From NCBI RefSeq assembly GCF_042693015.1, contig NZ_CP170544.1:2418001-2482000 (forward strand): 64,000 nucleotides of DNA, read 5' to 3'. The notes beneath the pieces were generated by a model. The model searched no databases, had not been told where the DNA came from, and was given only the letters and a program-made list of their open reading frames with translations. Source of the stretch: Sphingomonas_E sp042693015 (lineage in GTDB: Bacteria > Pseudomonadota > Alphaproteobacteria > Sphingomonadales > Sphingomonadaceae). The position numbers and the translations under genes are program-made. Positions 60,040-64,000 of the stretch are shown here, piece by piece. The first letter of the stretch is position 1. Every line of letters begins with the position of its first letter.

Positions 60040-61232
60040 GCTGGTTCCTTGGTGAGGGGGCGGCCGAGCAGGTGGCCGAAACGATCATAATAATCGGCGA
60101 GCCGCTCATGGACTTCGGCCACGTCGATGCCGAACTGCTCGGGACTGTGCCGATGCTTGCCGAGGCGGCCGGCAGCAGGATTGTCGGTGAGGAACTGCGT
60201 GATCCGCCGTCCATGTTCCTCGCCGAACGGCAGGGAAAACCGCTCGTAGATGCGGGTCACCGTGCCCTTGGGATCGGCGACGACATCCTTGTGAGCGAGG
60301 TCGATGATGCGAGCCTCGATGTCGGGATGATCGAGACGTGCGCGGGTCGCACGCTGCATACCCGCGCTCCACATCTCAAACACGGATCGCCCGATCGCAT
60401 GAAGATCCTTGTCTGCACCGAAGGCGGCGAGAAAGCCCGCGATCATGCTCGCAAGCGAAGAGAAGGTGAGCACCGGATCGCGATGGGTCCAGACGAGCAT
60501 GGCTCCGGGATAGGCGTCGACGAGACCGGGCAGGTCGAAGAGGTGCTGGGGTGATTTGAGCGTCCAGCGTCCCCGAGGCCCCTTCCACTGGAATTGCTGG
60601 AGCATGCGCTTGTGCGTGCGATACTGGCCTTCGGGCGGATTGGCCTGGAGCCACTCGGCAAAGGCCGGCACGCCGAATTCGGCGGGGAAATTGGTGCTGC
60701 CGAAATGGAGCATCATGCCATGATTGCATTCGCCGGGCTGGGTACAGTCCATCCGCTGGATGTCGGCGAGCTGCGGCGCATGCTTCAACCAGTTCTCGTA
60801 GATCGACTGCACCTGGGCGATGCGGGGATCGCTGTCGAACGTGGCGATCTCGGGGGCGGGCCAGGGGATGTACCATTCCCACTCGCGCGGTGCGCGCGCG
60901 GCGGGATCGAGGCAGAGAAGATCATAGACGATCGTCGTTCCCGTCCGCGGCAGTCCGCAGACGATCAGCGGGTCACCGACATCCCGGGCAAGGATTTCTG
61001 GATGGCATTTCGCATCCTCGACATAATGGAAGCGTGCGGACAACAGCCCGACGATCTTGGCATGCAGGGCCGACCGGAGATGGTCCGGCGCCTCCATCGT
61101 CGCAACGGCGGCGACGAGCTGATGCAGGCCTTCCATGAAGCTCAAATCGGGTCCGAGGTCCTCCAGGCCGGTGGCGAGCTTCGCTTCCTCGATCAGCGCA
61201 TCGACGCCTGGAAAGCCTGGAAGTCCCGTCAT
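60036..61232 (-). CDS. sulfotransferase-family protein
   Basis: About 398 residues from the ATG at 61232, with GGGAGAGG upstream. The 5'-phosphosulfate loop is seen in VCGLPRTGTTIVYDLL. A later WTLKSPQHLFDLPGLVDAYP and a GRSVFEMWS helix fit the bacterial sulfotransferase family. PAPS-dependent sulfonation of a hydroxyl is expected; a reverse or unrelated activity cannot be excluded. It heads a four-gene run (sulfotransferase, SDR, DUF1214, VOC). Sulfation inside a breakdown cluster is unusual and may detoxify or tag an intermediate. Confidence 0.8.
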   Translation of the reverse strand: MTGLPGFPGVDALIEEAKLATGLEDLGPDLSFMEGLHQLVAAVATMEAPDHLRSALHAKIVGLLSARFHYVEDAKCHPEILARDVGDPLIVCGLPRTGTTIVYDLLCLDPAARAPREWEWYIPWPAPEIATFDSDPRIAQVQSIYENWLKHAPQLADIQRMDCTQPGECNHGMMLHFGSTNFPAEFGVPAFAEWLQANPPEGQYRTHKRMLQQFQWKGPRGRWTLKSPQHLFDLPGLVDAYPGAMLVWTHRDPVLTFSSLASMIAGFLAAFGADKDLHAIGRSVFEMWSAGMQRATRARLDHPDIEARIIDLAHKDVVADPKGTVTRIYERFSLPFGEEHGRRITQFLTDNPAAGRLGKHRHSPEQFGIDVAEVHERLADYYDRFGHLLGRPLTKEPA

Positions 61233-61273
61233 CTGACACCCTCTCCCGAAATGTCCCTGCAGCGTGACGCCGC

Positions 61274-61317
61274 CACTATATCCACAGTGTATATTTATTG
61301 AGCGCAAGGACCGTCAA
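61274..61317 (-). promoter_or_regulatory. promoter and possible operator of the sulfotransferase operon
   Basis: On the minus strand TTGACG (61317-61312) is followed after 18 bases by TATACA (61293-61288). Just downstream lies a short inverted repeat, CACT-N8-AGTG (61274-61289), where a repressor could sit. The gene starts at 61232. Confidence 0.5.
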
Positions 61318-61348
61318 GCGGGCGACGCCCGCGTCGACGTGGCGGACG

Positions 61349-62473
61349 TTATTTCTCTTCGACCGGGGTCAGGTTGCTCATGAAGGCATAGAAGTCCGGT
61401 CCGAACTCCGGGGGCTCCATACCGAGCCGCTCGGCCAGATAGAGCGTCATGAGGTTGGCATCGATCGATTTGTTATCGGCCTTGATGTTGCCCACTGAAA
61501 CTTGCCGGTCGAATGCCCCGACCGCCACGAGCGCCATCCTGAGCGCCACGACGACATCATAATATTCGAGATTCTCGGCCTTCCTTCCGACCGCCGCCTC
61601 CCAAATCGCGATGGTCTCGTCCCGCGTCGGCAGACCCGGCAGGCGCTCGATGCCAAAGCGGCGGCTGAACAGGTCGTCGAAATAGAGCCACCAGGCAAGA
61701 TCGAGTTCGGCCGGACCAAGGGCTGCAAGCTCCCAGTCGATCAGCGCCTGCACCTCGCCGCTCGCATCGAACATCACATTGGAGGGCGTCGCATCGCCCC
61801 ATAGCACGTTGACCGGGGCGTGGAGGGGCTTGTGGCGCTGGATATGGTCGAGCGCCGCATCGATATAGCGCATCGACCTGCCTTTTGCGCAGCCGGCATG
61901 CCAGGCGACGAGATGGCCGACATACTGGTCGACGCCAGGCTTGCCCCATTCGTTCCGGGCCAGGAAGTCGAAACCCTGCTTCCAGTCGATCTTCGACAGG
62001 TTCGCAAAGGCGTGGATCGCGTTGCGAAACGACCGGGCGCGGCCGGCTGGCTCCATATCCTTGAGCCAGCCATCGACATTATAGTTCGGGCGTTGCGTCG
62101 CGCACTGCCCGTCGACCTTGCCCATCACGAGGAACGGCAGGCCGAGGACGCTGGTATCGAGCTCCATGCCGATCCATGGCGGAACGGGTACGCCGCCCCA
62201 GGCATCGAGCGCGGCCATCATCTTGCCCTGGAGCGCAAGGCTGCTTCCCAGAACCACCTCGAAATCGGTGGGCTGGCGTCGCACGACCAGCGTGCGCGCC
62301 TGAGGACCGTCTCGATCGATATAGGTCACGTCGACGAAGAATATCTCGGCGGAGAAACCCGCCCCCAGCTCGACATCGTGCGGCCTGACCTCGACATCGC
62401 GCCAGCCTCCGACATTTGCCTCGAACCAGTCCCGCAGGGTGACCGTGACGTGCTGGAGTGCGACCGCCGCCAT
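61349..62473 (-). CDS. APH-type phosphotransferase family protein
   Basis: About 374 residues from the ATG at 62473; the frame stays open to 62767. The catalytic loop reads VLWGDATPSNVMF, with the usual Asp and Asn, and the later LIDWELAALG supplies the metal-binding Asp. The Trp in place of His before GD is usual in the subgroup linked to acyl-CoA dehydrogenases. It probably phosphorylates a hydroxyl intermediate. Its start overlaps the stop of the LLM gene by one base. Confidence 0.85.
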   Translation of the reverse strand: MAAVALQHVTVTLRDWFEANVGGWRDVEVRPHDVELGAGFSAEIFFVDVTYIDRDGPQARTLVVRRQPTDFEVVLGSSLALQGKMMAALDAWGGVPVPPWIGMELDTSVLGLPFLVMGKVDGQCATQRPNYNVDGWLKDMEPAGRARSFRNAIHAFANLSKIDWKQGFDFLARNEWGKPGVDQYVGHLVAWHAGCAKGRSMRYIDAALDHIQRHKPLHAPVNVLWGDATPSNVMFDASGEVQALIDWELAALGPAELDLAWWLYFDDLFSRRFGIERLPGLPTRDETIAIWEAAVGRKAENLEYYDVVVALRMALVAVGAFDRQVSVGNIKADNKSIDANLMTLYLAERLGMEPPEFGPDFYAFMSNLTPVEEK

Positions 62474-63552
62474 CAACCGGCCCTCGCGCCTAGCACGCGC
62501 TTGAGTTCGGTGGTCAAAGGTCCCATGTCCTTCGGCGCCGAGCCGTGGAGGAGGATCTCGTCGGCGCCGGCATCGAGAAAGTCCATGAGCTTCGTTGCAC
62601 ATTGCGCGGCCGTGCCGACGGCAGCGCCCTCGTCGAGCCAGGCCTGCGGGATCAGACGGCTGACATCGACCAGTTCCTGGCGCGTATAGGCCTGGTCGGC
62701 GGGCTTGCCATTGAGCCCGGCGATCTTGGGGTGCGCCCGGATCGCCTCGAGCACCTTCTTGTCCCAACCATTGATGTCGACGATCAGGTCGCCGAAGCCC
62801 GGCAATTCGAAATAAGTGATCGCGCGTCCACCGACGACCGCTTCCTCTTCATCCTTCGGCAGATCGGGCGCGACGATGATATTGTGATAGATCCGAACCG
62901 ACATCGGATCCCGGCCGGCTTTCTCGGCCGCCTCGCGCACGATCTTCATGCTGTTGGCGACCCCTTGCGCCGACACGAACGGATGCAGCAGCACGCCATC
63001 GCAATGCTCGCCGGCAAATTCGAGCGACTTGGGGCCGATGGCAGTGAAGATGATCGGCGGCGGCGGACCTTCATGCCGGTCGGTCAGCTTCAGCATGGGA
63101 AACTTGCCCATCACGCCTTCATAATCGACCGTCTCGCCCGCCCAGAGGCGCCGCACGATCGAGATGACGTCTGCCAGTCGCTCCATCGTGATCGCGGGCG
63201 CGCCGAGCATCTTCATATAGGCGGGAACGGCCCGGGCGAACATCAGTCGGAAGCGGTCGCCACTCATCGCCTGCATCATGTTGGCGACGCTTGCCGTCAC
63301 GATCGGATGCCGCATCGTCGCGTACATCGTGCCGCTGATGCGGATCCTCGACGTTGCCTCGCTGACGGCGCCGGCGAGCACGGCGGGCTCCTTCAGGGCG
63401 AACCGCTCGGAGATCCAGACCGCACCAAGGCCGATCCGCTCGGCTTCGAGTGCTTCCTCGATACCGCGGCGCGGATCGCTGACCCGGCCGGGCAGGATAT
63501 AGGTGCCGAACTTCTCGAACAGCGCCGCGGCGCCGGCTTCCTCAACGGTCAT
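62473..63552 (-). CDS. LLM-class flavin-dependent oxidoreductase
   Basis: About 359 residues from the ATG at 63552; the frame stays open to 63609. The luciferase-like TIM-barrel pattern is seen in FGTYILPGRVSDPRRGIEEALEAERIGLGAVWISER, then RIRISGTMYATMRHP, FRLMFARAVPAY and IIFTAIGPKSLEFA. Members use FMN or F420 for oxygenation or reduction. The FMN reductase at 40780 could supply flavin, but no link is shown. It leads a two-gene run with the phosphotransferase. Confidence 0.85.
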   Translation of the reverse strand: MTVEEAGAAALFEKFGTYILPGRVSDPRRGIEEALEAERIGLGAVWISERFALKEPAVLAGAVSEATSRIRISGTMYATMRHPIVTASVANMMQAMSGDRFRLMFARAVPAYMKMLGAPAITMERLADVISIVRRLWAGETVDYEGVMGKFPMLKLTDRHEGPPPPIIFTAIGPKSLEFAGEHCDGVLLHPFVSAQGVANSMKIVREAAEKAGRDPMSVRIYHNIIVAPDLPKDEEEAVVGGRAITYFELPGFGDLIVDINGWDKKVLEAIRAHPKIAGLNGKPADQAYTRQELVDVSRLIPQAWLDEGAAVGTAAQCATKLMDFLDAGADEILLHGSAPKDMGPLTTELKRVLGARAG

Positions 63553-63691
63553 CAAATCGCATCCTCTGGACGGGGCTATAGCCCCTTCTCCCTCGCCGGC
63601 CATTAGCACTGACCTGCCCGAAGGCAGGGTAGAAGCGTCTCGACCGGAAGGACAATGGCGATCGACATCGGGTGGCAGACGAGGGATCCAG

Positions 63692-64000
63692 ATGACGAGC
63701 AGAGCCGAGATCTACGAGGACATTCGCTGCGTGAAGGCGCGCTATTGCCGATTCCTCGACACCAAGGACTGGGATGGCCTCGCAGGTCTGTTCACGGCCG
63801 ACGCAATCCTCGACGTCCGCGAAGACACCGGCATGGAGCCCTTTGTCGGACGCGACGCGCTTATCGAACAGATTCGCGCCGCGGTCATCCACGCCCGGTC
63901 CGCGCATCAGGTCCATACGCCCGAAATAACGCTCGTCTCCGACGATGCTTGCGACATCATCTGGGCGATGCAGGATCGCGTCGTCTGGAACGAAGGCATG
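63692..64000 (+). CDS. NTF2/SnoaL-like protein, cut by the window end
   Basis: The first 103 codons of a cone-fold protein: YEDIRCVKARYCRFLDTKDW, then LFTADAILDV and a HTPEITLVSDDACDIIWAM segment, as in SnoaL-like_4 proteins. The ATG at 63692 has GAGGG upstream. The 3' end lies outside the window. It is divergent from the LLM gene, so a shared promoter region lies at 63553-63691. Confidence 0.75.
   Translation, partial: MTSRAEIYEDIRCVKARYCRFLDTKDWDGLAGLFTADAILDVREDTGMEPFVGRDALIEQIRAAVIHARSAHQVHTPEITLVSDDACDIIWAMQDRVVWNEGM

Noticed and set aside
1..64000. CRISPR array, tRNA, rRNA, transposase or integrase genes
   Set aside because: None was recognised on either strand, although mobile-element cargo is present.

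Overview
The window is GC-rich, densely coded DNA that looks like a sphingomonad-type alphaproteobacterium. The reasons are GTTC-N7-GTTC LexA boxes (the alphaproteobacterial SOS operator), a large TonB-dependent receptor beside a Rieske oxygenase, many SDR, NTF2-like and phosphotransferase accessory genes in one catabolic island, and PA2169-type, ArdC and TraG genes. No rRNA, tRNA, CRISPR array, transposase or integrase was recognised. Genus and species are inference.

Layout. (1) 0.4-3.6 kb is a stress and SOS block: a PA2169-like four-helix protein, a 30-residue hydrophobic peptide gene behind a LexA box, two SOS-associated peptidase (SRAP) paralogues of which one has lost catalytic residues, and a LexA-controlled three-gene cassette that appears to be leaderless. 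(2) 3.6-7.9 kb holds a small YHYH/Excalibur protein, a solitary TraG/VirD4 coupling protein with an unusual C-terminal extension, and a Tat-exported metallo-beta-lactamase-fold hydrolase. (3) 8.1-12.7 kb has membrane and ion genes (DUF389, NhaA, a DUF4239-like protein, a tiny membrane peptide) and a GFA-family protein. (4) 13.1-31.9 kb looks like a defence island. It contains a four-gene run headed by a membrane patatin-like phospholipase with nuclease-like partners, a TIR-like protein, a SEFIR protein, and an AAA/DUF4143 ATPase behind a 1332-residue STAND-like NTPase that ends in a PD-(D/E)XK nuclease motif. (5) 32.2-36.1 kb has a second, diverged copy of the LexA-controlled cassette, an EexN/TrbK-like protein, an MNT-HEPN protein and ArdC, which are typical cargo of integrative or conjugative elements. 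(6) 36.9-64 kb is a catabolic island: Rieske oxygenase, VOC, SMP-30 lactonase, several SDRs, FMN reductase, TonB receptor, acyl-CoA dehydrogenase, P450, ketosteroid-dehydrogenase-like flavoprotein, limonene-epoxide-hydrolase-like protein, MFS transporter, DUF1214 protein, sulfotransferase, two APH-like kinases and an LLM flavoprotein, with GntR and TetR regulators. One aldo/keto reductase in it carries a frameshift.

How the parts work together. The first 36 kb reads as accessory DNA (SOS control, conjugation remnants, anti-phage genes). The last 27 kb reads as uptake, oxygenation, dehydrogenation and CoA-level breakdown of a hydrophobic cyclic compound, possibly steroid- or terpenoid-like; the substrate cannot be fixed from sequence. 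The two least-described parts are the SOS-controlled small-gene cassettes with the LexA-boxed hydrophobic peptide, and the patatin-nuclease operon.
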